Positions 19,857 through 28,961 of a stretch of DNA of 64,000 nt are shown here, one piece after another. Where the stretch lies: assembly GCF_004802635.2 (NCBI RefSeq), contig NZ_CP046052.1, forward strand, positions 4,052,501-4,116,500. Reading direction: 5' to 3'. The notes under the pieces were generated by a model. The model saw nothing but the letters and a program-made list of their open reading frames with translations, did no database searches and was not told where the DNA came from. Origin of the DNA: Methylocystis heyeri (GTDB taxonomy: Bacteria; Pseudomonadota; Alphaproteobacteria; Rhizobiales; Beijerinckiaceae). A program made the translations under genes and the position numbers. Every line of letters starts with the position of its first letter. The first letter of the stretch is position 1.

Positions 19857-20087
19857 ATGGGTGAGACGGACACGCCTCTGTGCAAAGCTCCCGGCGAGGA
19901 CGCCCCCGCAGAGCCCGGGCGGTCGCGGGCGCTGCCCCCGGCGGCGCAGCGCGCCCTGGAAGAGGCGGCGCAGCGCAGGAAAGCCGCTTCGCCCAAAGCC
20001 GCCCCGGAGGAAATCGGCGGCCGGGGCGGGGAAGACCCGGCGCGCTACGGCGACTGGGAAGTCAAGGGGATCGCCAGCGACTTCTGA
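19857..20087 (+). CDS. DUF1674 protein, SDHAF4-like
   Basis: A 76-residue protein whose C-terminus GGEDPARYGDWEVKGIASDF is the DUF1674 signature shared with eukaryotic succinate dehydrogenase assembly factor 4. The N-terminal half is low-complexity Ala/Glu/Arg/Pro. By homology it may help flavinylated SdhA assemble. It starts just outside the rsmB-like gene on the opposite strand. Confidence 0.85.
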   Translation: MGETDTPLCKAPGEDAPAEPGRSRALPPAAQRALEEAAQRRKAASPKAAPEEIGGRGGEDPARYGDWEVKGIASDF

Positions 20088-20181
20088 GGGCGCCGGCGGC
20101 GCGGCTTGCGCAGCGCCCCCTCCGGGCAGCTTATTGGCATGGCGAGCCTTGATCCCCAACACCCCGAGCACGCAAAAAACA

Positions 20182-20985
20182 TTACTCTTGCAGAACGCGT
20201 TCGCGCAGAAACTCCAGCGTGCGCCGCCATGCGTCTTGCGCCGCCTCGGGCCTATAGCTCTCGCGATAGTCGGCGAAGAAAGCGTGCGGGGCGTCCGCAT
20301 AGACGACGATTTCGGCCGGGACCGCGGCCTCGCCCAGCTTCGCTCTCATTTCGTCGATTTGATCCAGGGGGATCGACGGATCGGCGCCGCCGTAGAGCCC
20401 CAGAACCGGGATCTCGATTTCCTGCGCGATGTCGAGCGGCCAGAGCGGCTGGTTCGCCGTCTTGTCGCCGCCGAGCCGGCCGTACCAGGGAATCGCCGCG
20501 CGCAGGCGCGGATTGTGTCGCGCGTAGAGCCACGCCATTCTGCCGCCCCAGCAAAAGCCGGTGATCGCCGAGCGTGAGACGTCTCCGGCCGAGGCGGCGG
20601 CGAAGTCCAGCGCCGAATCGAAATCGGTCATGACTCCGGAGTCCGGCGCCGCCAGAATGATCCGCCTGATCGCGGCTATGTCGGGCGCAGCGGAGGGATC
20701 GCCGACTCGGAAGAAATAATCCGGCGCCACAGCGAGATAGCCGAGCGCGGCGAAGCGGCGCGCGATGTCGCGGATATGTTCGTGCAAGCCGAATATCTCT
20801 TGTGCGATCAATATGACCGGAAACCCCGTCCCTGTCGCCGGCTTTGCGAAATAGGCCGGCATGTCGCCCCTCCCGGTGGGAATGCGGACCTCTTTTACCT
20901 CAAGTCCTTTTTCGGGGGTCGCGATCCGTTGCGAGGAGATCGCGCCCGCCGCCCTGGCGTAATCGGAAGTGGATCGCTCTGTCAT
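20182..20985 (-). CDS. Dienelactone hydrolase family protein
   Basis: A 267-residue alpha/beta hydrolase of the dienelactone hydrolase family. The nucleophile is C145 in TGFCWGG; the aspartate follows in YGGADPSIP and the histidine in DAPHAFFADY, giving the family's Cys-Asp-His triad. The segment LIAQEIFGLHEHIRDIARRFA is typical. No signal peptide. A GGAGAT ribosome binding site precedes the ATG. There is no aromatic-degradation operon around it, so the true substrate is unknown. Confidence 0.88.
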   Translation of the reverse strand: MTERSTSDYARAAGAISSQRIATPEKGLEVKEVRIPTGRGDMPAYFAKPATGTGFPVILIAQEIFGLHEHIRDIARRFAALGYLAVAPDYFFRVGDPSAAPDIAAIRRIILAAPDSGVMTDFDSALDFAAASAGDVSRSAITGFCWGGRMAWLYARHNPRLRAAIPWYGRLGGDKTANQPLWPLDIAQEIEIPVLGLYGGADPSIPLDQIDEMRAKLGEAAVPAEIVVYADAPHAFFADYRESYRPEAAQDAWRRTLEFLRERVLQE

Positions 20986-21313
20986 CGGCTCGATCTCCCT
21001 GGCGTTCGGAATATTGCAGTTTTCGGGTCGAATCCGCCTCTGGTCGAGGCGTCTCGAACAGCGCGGCTTCTCAAGCCGCCAAAAGAAGCGTATATGCCCG
21101 CCGCCGAACGTGAACTGAGCGCATGGTTAAAGCCCGGTTTTTTAAAAGAATGGCGAGGGCGGCGGAGGCTGGTCGGATTATGCAGGCCGCTCGAGGGTCT
21201 CACGAAACGCTCGAGCGTTTCTTTATGGAAATCGGCAGACGACCGCTTGGCGTGGGAAAAAGCGAAGAAAAACGAAGCTCGCCGCCAGCCAGGGCTCATC
21301 ATAAGGATCCTTC
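20986..21313. other. Intergenic region between DLH and kup
   Basis: A 328-base divergent spacer. It holds a perfect 18-base palindrome GAAACGCTCGAGCGTTTC at 21204-21221 followed by a short T-run, about 90 bases before kup. This could be an operator or a weak terminator-like hairpin. No gene or riboswitch is recognised. Confidence 0.45.
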
Positions 21314-23248
21314 ATGACCGAGAAGCCGAGCACGGATATAGCGCGTTCCGTCGGTGAAATCGCCGCATCGGAAACGCAGGCCCGCCATCATGGCCGCGGT
21401 GCGTTTCCCGCCTTGCTGATCGGCTCGATCGGCGTCGTCTACGGCGATATCGGCACCAGCCCGCTCTATGCGCTGCGCGAGTCGCTGTCCCATGCCAGCA
21501 AGGCCGACCTGCTGACCGAGGAAGCGGTCATAGGCGCCGCCTCGCTTCTGCTCTACGCGCTGATTTTCACCGTCACGGCCAAATACGTCCTTTTCCTCAT
21601 GCGCGCGGACAACCGCGGCGAGGGCGGCATCCTGTCGCTGATGGCGCTGGCCCAGTCCGCGCTCGGCCGGCGCGCCAACGCCGTCTTTCTGCTCGGGGTC
21701 GCCGGCGCCGCGCTTTTTTCGGGCGACGCCATCATCACGCCCGCCATTTCCGTGCTGTCGGCGGTCGAGGGCCTCGACCTCGTGACGCATAGTCTCAACG
21801 ACTATGTCATCCCCATCACCTTGGCGATCCTGGTGACCCTGTTCTGGGTGCAAAGCCACGGCACGGCGAAAGTCGCGGCCTTCTTCGGCCCGATCATGAT
21901 CGCTTTTTTCCTGACCATCGGCGTGCTCGGCGGCATGCACATTTCGGATGCGCCCCAGATCCTTCACGCCTTCGATCCTCTGACGGGCCTCTCCTTTCTG
22001 GTCCAGCACGGCTGGGTCGGCTTCGCCGTGCTCGGCTCCGTCTTCCTCGGCGTCACCGGCGCGGAGGCGCTTTACGCCGACATGGGGCATTTCGGCCGCC
22101 TTCCCATTCAGGTCGCCTGGACCTTTTTCGTCCTGCCCGCGCTCGTGCTCAATTATCTGGGGCAGGGGGCCCTGATCCTGTCGAAGCCCGAGGCCATCGA
22201 CAATCCCTTCTTTCTGCTGGCGCCCGACTGGGCGCTGCTGCCCCTGGTCGTGCTTTCGACCGTGGCTACGGTCATCGCCAGCCAGGCGGTCGTGACGGGA
22301 GCCTTTTCGCTGGTGCGCCAGGCCATCCAGCTCGGGCTGCTGCCGAGGCTCGAGATCACCCACACCTCCGAAATGCAGGAGGGCCAGATCTACATCGGCC
22401 GCGTCAACCGGCTGCTGCTGATCGGCGTCATGATCCTCGTGATCGTCTTCAAGAATTCTTCCGCTCTGGCCTCGGCCTATGGCATTGCGGTCACGGGCAC
22501 CATGGTGACGACGACGGCGCTGGCCTTCGTGGTGGTCTGGAAGAAATGGCGCTGGCCGCTGTGGGCGTCTCTCCTGCTGATTTCCACCTTTCTCTCGATC
22601 GATCTCGCCTTTCTCGCGGCGAATCTGATGAAGGTCGTAGACGGCGGCTGGGTCCCCTTGCTGCTGGCGTCGTGCTCGGTCGTCGTCATGTGGACCTGGG
22701 TGCGCGGCACCCATCTGCTCGCGGAGAAAACCCATCGCGATTCGATTCCGATCATGGATCTGATCGCCATGCTCCAGAAATCGAAGCCGACCCGCGTTCC
22801 GGGCGCCGCGATCTTCCTCACCAGCGACCCCAATGTCGCGCCCACTGCGCTCATGCACAACCTCAAGCACAACAAGGTCCTGCATGAGCGCGTGCTTGTG
22901 ATCTGCGTCATCACCGAAGACGTGCCCCGCGTCCCGCCCGAGAAAAGATTCGAAATCGAGAAGCTTTCGGAGGATTTCAGCCGGGCGACGATTCACTTCG
23001 GCTTCATGGAGAGCCCGCGCGTCCCCGCGGCCCTCGCCGCCATGCGCAAGGCCGGGTTGAAATACGACATCATGACGACCTCCTTCTTCCTCGGCAGACG
23101 CTCCATCGTCGAAAGCGCGGGCTCCGAAATGCCGGCATGGCAGGACAAGCTCTATGTCGCGCTGACCAAGCAGGCGGCCAATGCGACGGACTTCTTCTCC
23201 ATTCCGACCGACAGGGTGGTGGAGCTCGGCGCCCGCGTCACGATCTAA
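21314..23248 (+). CDS. kup: Kup-family potassium uptake protein
   Basis: A 644-residue K+ transporter (K+/H+ symport, KUP/HAK/KT family). The signature IGVVYGDIGTSPLYALRES is at about residues 37-55. About 12 hydrophobic helices follow up to residue 450, with a cytoplasmic C-terminal domain of about 190 residues. An AAGGA ribosome binding site precedes the ATG. It is transcribed alone, ahead of trpA with a 123-base gap that contains an 8-base inverted repeat (23284/23319). Confidence 0.95.
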   Translation: MTEKPSTDIARSVGEIAASETQARHHGRGAFPALLIGSIGVVYGDIGTSPLYALRESLSHASKADLLTEEAVIGAASLLLYALIFTVTAKYVLFLMRADNRGEGGILSLMALAQSALGRRANAVFLLGVAGAALFSGDAIITPAISVLSAVEGLDLVTHSLNDYVIPITLAILVTLFWVQSHGTAKVAAFFGPIMIAFFLTIGVLGGMHISDAPQILHAFDPLTGLSFLVQHGWVGFAVLGSVFLGVTGAEALYADMGHFGRLPIQVAWTFFVLPALVLNYLGQGALILSKPEAIDNPFFLLAPDWALLPLVVLSTVATVIASQAVVTGAFSLVRQAIQLGLLPRLEITHTSEMQEGQIYIGRVNRLLLIGVMILVIVFKNSSALASAYGIAVTGTMVTTTALAFVVVWKKWRWPLWASLLLISTFLSIDLAFLAANLMKVVDGGWVPLLLASCSVVVMWTWVRGTHLLAEKTHRDSIPIMDLIAMLQKSKPTRVPGAAIFLTSDPNVAPTALMHNLKHNKVLHERVLVICVITEDVPRVPPEKRFEIEKLSEDFSRATIHFGFMESPRVPAALAAMRKAGLKYDIMTTSFFLGRRSIVESAGSEMPAWQDKLYVALTKQAANATDFFSIPTDRVVELGARVTI

Positions 23249-23371
23249 ACCCGCGCTTATCCCATTCCGTGAAAGCAGTAGACGCCGGGCGGCCCAGAGA
23301 CTAATCAGCGTCGACGGACGCCCGGCCTCTACCTGGAAGGCGCCCGAAGGTTCAAGGATACGCGAAAACCC

Positions 23372-24262
23372 ATGCCGACACGCATAGACGCCCGTTTTGC
23401 CGCTCTTCGCGCCGAAGGGCGCGCGGCTCTGGTCACCTTTGTGATGGCCGGCGATCCCGACCTCGAGACTTCGCTCGAAATACTGAAAGCCCTCCCCGGC
23501 GCCGGCGCCGACCTGATCGAGGTCGGGATGCCCTTCACCGATCCGATGGCGGACGGTCCGGCGATCCAGGCTGCCGGGCTGCGCGCGCTCAGGGCGGGGA
23601 CGACGCTGAAGAAGACCCTGAAGCTGGTCGCGGATTTTCGCGCCTTCGACCAGACGACGCCCATCGTTCTGATGGGTTATTACAATCCTATCTATGTCTT
23701 CGGCGTCGAAGCCTTTCTCGCGGCGGCCCTCGACGCCGGCGTCGACGGGCTGATCGTCGTCGATCTGCCGCCGGAGGAAGACGCGGAACTGTGTCTGCCG
23801 GCCCGCGCCGCGGGACTGAACTTCATCAGGCTGGCGACCCCCACCACGGACGACAAGCGGCTGCCGAAGGTTCTCGAAAACACCAGCGGCTTCGTTTATT
23901 ATGTCTCGCTTACGGGGATCACCGGCGCGGCGCTGGCGGATTACTCGGGGGTGGCCGCCGCCGTGAAGCGCATCAAGAGCCATACGAATTTGCCCGTCGC
24001 GGTCGGTTTCGGCGTGAAGAACGCGGCGAGCGCCGCGGTCATAGCCGCGAACGCCGACGGCGTCGTGGTGGGCTCGGCTCTGGTCTCCGCCATCAAGGAC
24101 TCGCTCGACGCCGAGGATCGGGCCGGGCCGGGCACGGCGTCTTCGGTCGCTTCCCTCGTCGCCGCTATCGCGGAAGGGGTGCGCAGCGCCCGCCGGCTCC
24201 GGCCGCAAAGCGTTTCGCCGCTCAAAAAGCTCTTCGACGCCTTCGCGAAGGTATGGTCATGA
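23372..24262 (+). CDS. trpA: Tryptophan synthase alpha subunit
   Basis: A 296-residue TrpA that cleaves indole-3-glycerol phosphate to indole for TrpB. The catalytic Glu is in [17 protein letters not shown], and the phosphate-binding loops VGFGVKNA and DGVVVGSAL are present. The C-terminus is about 25 residues longer than in E. coli. Its stop overlaps the accD start by four bases (ATGA), so translation is probably coupled. trpB and trpF are not in the window. Confidence 0.96.
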   Translation: MPTRIDARFAALRAEGRAALVTFVMAGDPDLETSLEILKALPGAGADLIEVGMPFTDPMADGPAIQAAGLRALRAGTTLKKTLKLVADFRAFDQTTPIVLMGYYNPIYVFGVEAFLAAALDAGVDGLIVVDLPPEEDAELCLPARAAGLNFIRLATPTTDDKRLPKVLENTSGFVYYVSLTGITGAALADYSGVAAAVKRIKSHTNLPVAVGFGVKNAASAAVIAANADGVVVGSALVSAIKDSLDAEDRAGPGTASSVASLVAAIAEGVRSARRLRPQSVSPLKKLFDAFAKVWS

Positions 24263-25131
24263 ACTGGTATTCCGATGTCGTTCCGCCCAAGATCAAGGCG
24301 ATCCTGAAGCGCGAGGCGCCCGAAAATCTATGGGTCAAATGTCCCGAAAGCGGCCAGCTCGTCTTCCACAAGGATATCGAGGCCAATCTCTATGTGGTGC
24401 CGAGTTCCGGCTATCACATGCGCTTTCCGGTGGAGGCTCGCCTCGCCAGCCTTTTCGACAACGGCGCCTACGAACTGATGACGACGCCCGAGCCGCCGAC
24501 CGATCCTCTGAAATTCAGGGATATCAAGCGCTATGTCGATAAGCTGAAGGAATACCGGGTCAAGACCGGGCGCCCGGACGCCGTGACCGTCGCGATCGGG
24601 CGGCTCAAGGAAATCCCCGTGACCGTCGCGGTGCAGGATTTCGAGTTCATGGGCGGTTCGCTGGGCATGGCGGCCGGCGAAGCCATCATCGCCGGAGCCA
24701 CCTACGCCCTCGAGAAGCGCACGCCCTTCATCATCTTCACGGCCTCGGGCGGCGCGCGCATGCAGGAGGGCATGTTCTCGCTCATGCAGATGCCGCGCAC
24801 GACCATCGCCGTGCAAAGGCTGCGCAAGGCGCGGCTGCCCTATATCGTCGTGCTCACCAATCCCACGACGGGCGGCGTCACCGCCTCCTACGCCATGCTC
24901 GGAGACGTTCACATCGCCGAGCCCGGAGCCATCATCGGTTTCGCCGGCGCGCGGGTGATCGAGCAGACCATCCGCGAGAAACTGCCGGAGGGCTTCCAGC
25001 GCGCGGAATATCTCGAGGATCACGGCATGGTCGACATGGTGACGCCGCGGGCCGAGATGCGCGACACGCTGGCGCGGCTGTGCGGGTTGCTGACGAAGAG
25101 GCCCGCGCCTCGTCAGCCGGCCGCGGCCTGA
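24259..25131 (+). CDS. accD: Acetyl-CoA carboxylase carboxyltransferase beta subunit
   Basis: A 290-residue AccD, the beta half of the carboxyltransferase that makes malonyl-CoA. The crotonase-like core has [26 protein letters not shown] and [18 protein letters not shown]. The N-terminal four-cysteine zinc ribbon of E. coli AccD is reduced to one Cys in [10 protein letters not shown]. The start overlaps the trpA stop; an ATG two codons upstream is possible. folC follows 17 bases later. The trpA-accD-folC order is common in alphaproteobacteria. Confidence 0.95.
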   Translation: MNWYSDVVPPKIKAILKREAPENLWVKCPESGQLVFHKDIEANLYVVPSSGYHMRFPVEARLASLFDNGAYELMTTPEPPTDPLKFRDIKRYVDKLKEYRVKTGRPDAVTVAIGRLKEIPVTVAVQDFEFMGGSLGMAAGEAIIAGATYALEKRTPFIIFTASGGARMQEGMFSLMQMPRTTIAVQRLRKARLPYIVVLTNPTTGGVTASYAMLGDVHIAEPGAIIGFAGARVIEQTIREKLPEGFQRAEYLEDHGMVDMVTPRAEMRDTLARLCGLLTKRPAPRQPAAA

Positions 25132-25148
25132 ATCGGAGGTCGCCCCTG

Positions 25149-26465
25149 ATGGATCAGCGTGACGCGATCCTGTCGCGACTGCTCGATCTTCACCCCAAGA
25201 AGATCGATCTTTCGCTGGGACGCATCGAGAGGCTGCTGGAGGCGATCGGGCGTCCCGATCTTCGGCTCCCGCCGACCATTCATGTCGCCGGCACCAACGG
25301 AAAGGGCTCGACCCTCGCATTCCTGCGGGCCATGCTGGAGGCCGCGGGCAAGCGCGTCCACGTCTATACCTCGCCGCATCTCTTGCGGTTCAACGAGCGC
25401 ATCCGGCTCGCCGCTCCGGGCGGCGGCAGGCTCGTCGAAGACGACGCCCTCACTCGGGCGCTCGCATTTTGCGAACGCGCCAATGGCGCGCAGCCCGTGA
25501 CTTTCTTCGAGATCACGACCGCTGCGGCGTTCCATTTGTTCGCGAGCGCGCCCGCAGACTGGCTGCTGCTGGAGACCGGCCTCGGGGGCCGCTACGACGC
25601 GACCAATGTGATCAAATCGCCCAAGGCGACGGTGGTCACCTCCATATCGCTCGACCATCCCGAGTTTCTCGGCGAAACCGTGGAAAAGATCGCCTATGAG
25701 AAAGCGGGCATATTCAAGCCCGGCGTTCCGGCGATCATCGGATTCCAGTCCGTAGGCGCAGGGAGGGTCCTGGAGCGTGAAGCGCGGCGCGTCGGGGCTC
25801 CGCTGATCGTCGCCGGCGAGGATTTCCACATATTCGAGGAGAACGGCAGGCTCGTGTTCGAGGATGAGCTCGGCTTGCTCGATCTGCCGGCCCCGCGCCT
25901 GCCCGGCCGCCACCAGCACCAGAACGCGGCCGGCGCCATCGCCGCGCTGAGGGCGGTGGCCCCGGAAATCCCCGCCGAGGCTATCGAAGCGGGGCTGCGC
26001 AAGGCGGAATGGCCGGCGCGGCTTCAGCGCCTGTCCAGCGGCCATGTGCTGGATCTCGCCCCCCCGGGGGCCGAGGTCTGGATCGACGGCGGCCATAATG
26101 AAGACGGCGGCCGCGTCCTCGCCGACGCGATGGCCGAATTCGAAGAGAAAAACCCCCGGCCGCTCGCGCTGATCTGCGGCGCCCAGACCACCAAGGACGT
26201 CACCGCGCTGCTGCGGCATTTCGTCGGTCTGGCGCGCATGGTGATCGCCGTGCCGGTGGAAGGCGAGCACAAGAGCTGGGCGCCGGAAGAGGTTGCGGCC
26301 GCAGCCCGGGCCCAGGGCATGGAAGCGCGGGCGGCTTCGAGCCTCGAGGAGGCTCTGGCGCTGGTGCGGGCGACCGCATTCCAGGAGACGCCGCGCATTC
26401 TCGTCGCCGGCTCGCTATATCTCGCTGCGAGCGTTCTGGCGCTGAACGGGTCTCGGATCGAGTAA
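25149..26465 (+). CDS. folC: Folylpolyglutamate/dihydrofolate synthase
   Basis: A 438-residue Mur-ligase-family enzyme that adds glutamate to dihydropteroate or folates. The P-loop GTNGKGST is at 48-55, with TSPHLLRFNERI, ETGLGGRYDATNV and SLDHPEFLG further on. The C-terminal domain has WIDGGHNEDGG. The start is supported by GGAGGT eight bases upstream. The H4MPT operon begins 221 bases downstream, so pterin-related genes are adjacent. Confidence 0.95.
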   Translation: MDQRDAILSRLLDLHPKKIDLSLGRIERLLEAIGRPDLRLPPTIHVAGTNGKGSTLAFLRAMLEAAGKRVHVYTSPHLLRFNERIRLAAPGGGRLVEDDALTRALAFCERANGAQPVTFFEITTAAAFHLFASAPADWLLLETGLGGRYDATNVIKSPKATVVTSISLDHPEFLGETVEKIAYEKAGIFKPGVPAIIGFQSVGAGRVLEREARRVGAPLIVAGEDFHIFEENGRLVFEDELGLLDLPAPRLPGRHQHQNAAGAIAALRAVAPEIPAEAIEAGLRKAEWPARLQRLSSGHVLDLAPPGAEVWIDGGHNEDGGRVLADAMAEFEEKNPRPLALICGAQTTKDVTALLRHFVGLARMVIAVPVEGEHKSWAPEEVAAAARAQGMEARAASSLEEALALVRATAFQETPRILVAGSLYLAASVLALNGSRIE

Positions 26466-26686
26466 AGGACGCCCGGCTTTCGCCGGGGCTCGGCGCGCTT
26501 TCCGCTCGAATCCGACCGTTCGAGCGACAGGAAATCGCAGATTTAAACGAGCGAAGCGTATTTTGATCGCAAAAGCCGGCAACTTTTGCGCAAATGCGTT
26601 CAGCGAAAATGGCGGGCGCGTCGCCGTTCGGCCCCTTGGCGGGATTGTCGGACGAAGCAGAGGCGCAGCTTGCGGGAGCGAATGCG
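26466..26686. other. Spacer with dispersed-repeat fragments before the H4MPT operon
   Basis: A 221-base gap. Its middle (about 26550-26610) has GATCGCAAAAGCCGGCAACTTTTGCGCAAATGCG, a partly palindromic GCAAAAG/CTTTTGC arrangement resembling fragments next to repeat family A. The operon promoter presumably lies here or within folC. No clear -35/-10 pair was identified. Confidence 0.4.
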
Positions 26687-27787
26687 ATGACCTTGATGTT
26701 GGCCAGCGTTTTGTCGCCGGCGGAAGCCGACGCCGCGGTCGAGCGGGGAGCGGACATAATCGACTGCAAGGATCCCTCCCGGGGAGCCCTCGGCGCCTTG
26801 CCGCTGGCGGAAGTCTCGCGAATCGTCGAGGCGGTGCGGGGACGCCGGCCGGTCAGCGCCGTCGTCGAGCTGCCCCATGACGTGACCCATGCGCGCGACG
26901 CCATCGAGGCCGCGGCAGACGCCGGCGCGGCCTTCGTCAAATTCGCCCTCCCGCTGACGCCGGACGCGGAGGAGATCATCGCGGAACTCGCGCCCGTGGC
27001 GGCCCGTCGCCGGCTCGTCGCGGTGCTGTTCGCCGACCTCGGCCCCGATTTCGGCGTTCTCGATCGTCTGGCCGAGGCCGGTTTCGAGGGCGCCATGCTC
27101 GACACCGCCCACAAGGGCAAAGGCCGCCTGCTCGACGCCATGAGCGTCGGCGTCCTCGCCGAATTTGTCGGGCGCTGCCGGGCTTTGAAGCTCACCGCCG
27201 GCCTCGCCGGCTCGCTGGAGTCCCCCGACGTTCCCCGGCTCCTGGTGATGGCGCCCGACGTTCTCGGCTTCCGGGGCGCTCTCTGCGCCGAAGGCGAGCG
27301 CCGCAACGCGCTCAGCGCAAGCGCCGTGAGCCTCATCCGCGACCTCATACCGCGCGGCGCGCCTTCGGCCGCGGAGCCCGGCGATCACGCCGGGGAGGTG
27401 GACCATGTCTTCGTTCGGGATCTCGTGATGCCGATGGAGATCGGGGCCTATGGTTTCGAGCGCGGCCATACGCAGCGCGTTCGTTTCAGCGTCGAAGTCG
27501 AGGTCTTCCGGACCAGCGGGCCGGACGACATGCGCATGGTCTTCTCCTACGACGTCGTCATGGACGCCATAAAGATCATCCTCGCCTCCGGCCATATCGA
27601 GCTGGTCGAAACCATCGCCGAGCGTCTGGCGGAGAGCATATTGCTGCATGAGCGCGCCCGGGCGGTGACCGTAGAGGTCGAGAAGCTCGATGTCGTCCCG
27701 CCCGCTTCCGTCGGGGTGCGCATCCGCCGCGCGAGGCCCGCTTCCGTCGCGGCTTTCGCCGCAGGGTCCTCAGTTTCTTCGCTGTGA
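26687..27787 (+). CDS. MfnB-FolB fusion: (5-formylfuran-3-yl)methyl phosphate synthase + dihydroneopterin aldolase-like
   Basis: A 366-residue two-domain protein. Residues 1-225 match the MfnB/DUF556 TIM-barrel that makes 4-HFC-phosphate for methanofuran, with active-site lysines in IIDCKDPSRGALGA and DTAHKGKGRLLDA. Residues 240-355 are a FolB-like dihydroneopterin aldolase domain (VDHVFVRDLVMPMEIGAYGFERG, DDVVMDAIK-type core, VETIAERLAESIL), suited to H4MPT pterin synthesis. The start MTLMLASVLSP is backed by GGGAGCG upstream; a longer open frame adds 31 atypical codons. It overlaps the next gene by four bases. Confidence 0.85.
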   Translation: MTLMLASVLSPAEADAAVERGADIIDCKDPSRGALGALPLAEVSRIVEAVRGRRPVSAVVELPHDVTHARDAIEAAADAGAAFVKFALPLTPDAEEIIAELAPVAARRRLVAVLFADLGPDFGVLDRLAEAGFEGAMLDTAHKGKGRLLDAMSVGVLAEFVGRCRALKLTAGLAGSLESPDVPRLLVMAPDVLGFRGALCAEGERRNALSASAVSLIRDLIPRGAPSAAEPGDHAGEVDHVFVRDLVMPMEIGAYGFERGHTQRVRFSVEVEVFRTSGPDDMRMVFSYDVVMDAIKIILASGHIELVETIAERLAESILLHERARAVTVEVEKLDVVPPASVGVRIRRARPASVAAFAAGSSVSSL

Positions 27788-28410
27788 AACCGGAAAAAAA
27801 GCGCCCGCTCGTCGTGAAACTGGGGGGCAGCCTGTGGCGCTCGCCGGATCTTTCGCGATGGATGTCGGCCTTGAAGGGCGCATCCGAAGCCATCACATTG
27901 GTTCCCGGCGGGGGGCCTTTCGCCGACGCCGTGAGGCGAGCGCAGCCCGAGATGGGCTATTCCGACGCCGCCGCCCACAGCATGGCGATGCTCGGCATGG
28001 AACAGTACGGCCTGGCGCTGATCGATAAATTCGAGGGGCTGCGCCTGGCTTCTACGCCCGCCGAGGCGAGCGAAATCCATTCGCGGGGCGAAATCGCGGT
28101 TTGGCGCCCTATGGACATGGCCGGCGCCGAGCAAGTCCCGGCGAGCTGGGACGTCACATCCGACAGTCTCGCCGCCTGGTACGCCCGCGAGAGCGGAGCG
28201 CAAAGCCTGCTGCTGATAAAGAGCGTCGACGCCGAGGCGTGCGACCCCGAAAGCCTTGTCGACGCCTGCTTCGAGGTTTATTCCCGCGAGCTTGAAGTGT
28301 ATGTCGCCGGCCCGAAGGCGCTTGTCTCTGCATCCTCGATATTCGCGCAGGGCGGCGCGGTCGGCGCCCGCCTGGATTTCGCTCTCACTCCACGAAAGAA
28401 TAAACCATGA
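27784..28410 (+). CDS. Amino-acid-kinase family protein (MfnE-like)
   Basis: A 208-residue kinase-fold protein with KLGGSLW near the N-terminus, LVPGGGPFADAVR, and a C-terminal LLLIKSVDAEA segment. In archaea MfnE phosphorylates the aminomethylfuran intermediate of methanofuran synthesis, and homologues sit in methylotroph H4MPT clusters. The start is GTG in a GTGA overlap with the upstream stop, showing tight coupling. Assignment to MfnE rests on fold and context. Confidence 0.8.
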   Translation: MKPEKKRPLVVKLGGSLWRSPDLSRWMSALKGASEAITLVPGGGPFADAVRRAQPEMGYSDAAAHSMAMLGMEQYGLALIDKFEGLRLASTPAEASEIHSRGEIAVWRPMDMAGAEQVPASWDVTSDSLAAWYARESGAQSLLLIKSVDAEACDPESLVDACFEVYSRELEVYVAGPKALVSASSIFAQGGAVGARLDFALTPRKNKP

Positions 28411-28961
28411 CGAAAGAGGTTCCGACCCCCCGCTGGGGCTGGGCTTTGACCGGCTCAGGACATTTTTTCACCGAATGCCTGGAGATGATCCGCACTCTCG
28501 ACCACGTCGATCTTTTCGTCAGCAAGGCTGCCGCGGAAGTCGTGCGCATGTACAAGCACGACCTCGCGCTGCCGGACAATATCCGGGTGTTCAAGGACAC
28601 GACGGCGAGCGCGGCGCCGGTGGGGAACTTCTATTACGGCGTTTATCATACGCTCGTCGTCGCGCCGGCGACTTCGAACACCGTCGCCAAATGCGTGTTC
28701 GGCATTTCCGACAATCTCGCGACCAATGTCTTCGCGCAGGCGGGAAAATGCCGCGTCCCCAGCATCGTTTTCGCCTGCGACTCGGCGCCCGAGCTCGAGA
28801 CGCGCGCCCCCGCGGGCATGGTCAAGGTCTATCCCCGCAGGATCGACCTCGAAAACACCAATCGCCTGAAAAGCTTCGAAGCGACCCATGTGGCCGAGAG
28901 CCTCGCCGATCTTACCGCGGCGGTGGAGCGTCGGCGGCGCGAACTGGCCGGCGATGTCTGA
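28407..28961 (+). CDS. Flavoprotein, dihydromethanopterin reductase DmrB/AfpA-like
   Basis: A 184-residue flavodoxin-like flavoprotein. The FMN-binding segments are WALTGSGHFF near the N-terminus and VVAPATSNTVAKCVFGISDNLATN in the middle, as in archaeal flavoprotein A and DmrB proteins. DmrB reduces dihydromethanopterin to H4MPT, the last step of cofactor synthesis. ATGA overlaps the previous stop, and the next gene begins inside its 3' end. Electron donor unknown. Confidence 0.85.
   Translation: MTKEVPTPRWGWALTGSGHFFTECLEMIRTLDHVDLFVSKAAAEVVRMYKHDLALPDNIRVFKDTTASAAPVGNFYYGVYHTLVVAPATSNTVAKCVFGISDNLATNVFAQAGKCRVPSIVFACDSAPELETRAPAGMVKVYPRRIDLENTNRLKSFEATHVAESLADLTAAVERRRRELAGDV

Noticed and set aside
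18142-20577. Long plus-strand open frame (811 codons) over the rsmB-like gene
   Set aside because: It is a shadow of the real minus-strand methyltransferase gene, which has clear motifs.
21299-24208. Very long antisense open frame (969 codons) over kup and trpA
   Set aside because: It is antisense to two clear genes, has low-complexity Arg/Gly/Asp/His-rich composition, and shows no domain. It reflects high GC and third-position bias.
24259-25131. AccD without the four-cysteine zinc ribbon as a novelty
   Set aside because: As far as I recall, alphaproteobacterial AccD proteins commonly start with the NLWxKCP segment lacking the full cysteine set, so this is probably ordinary.
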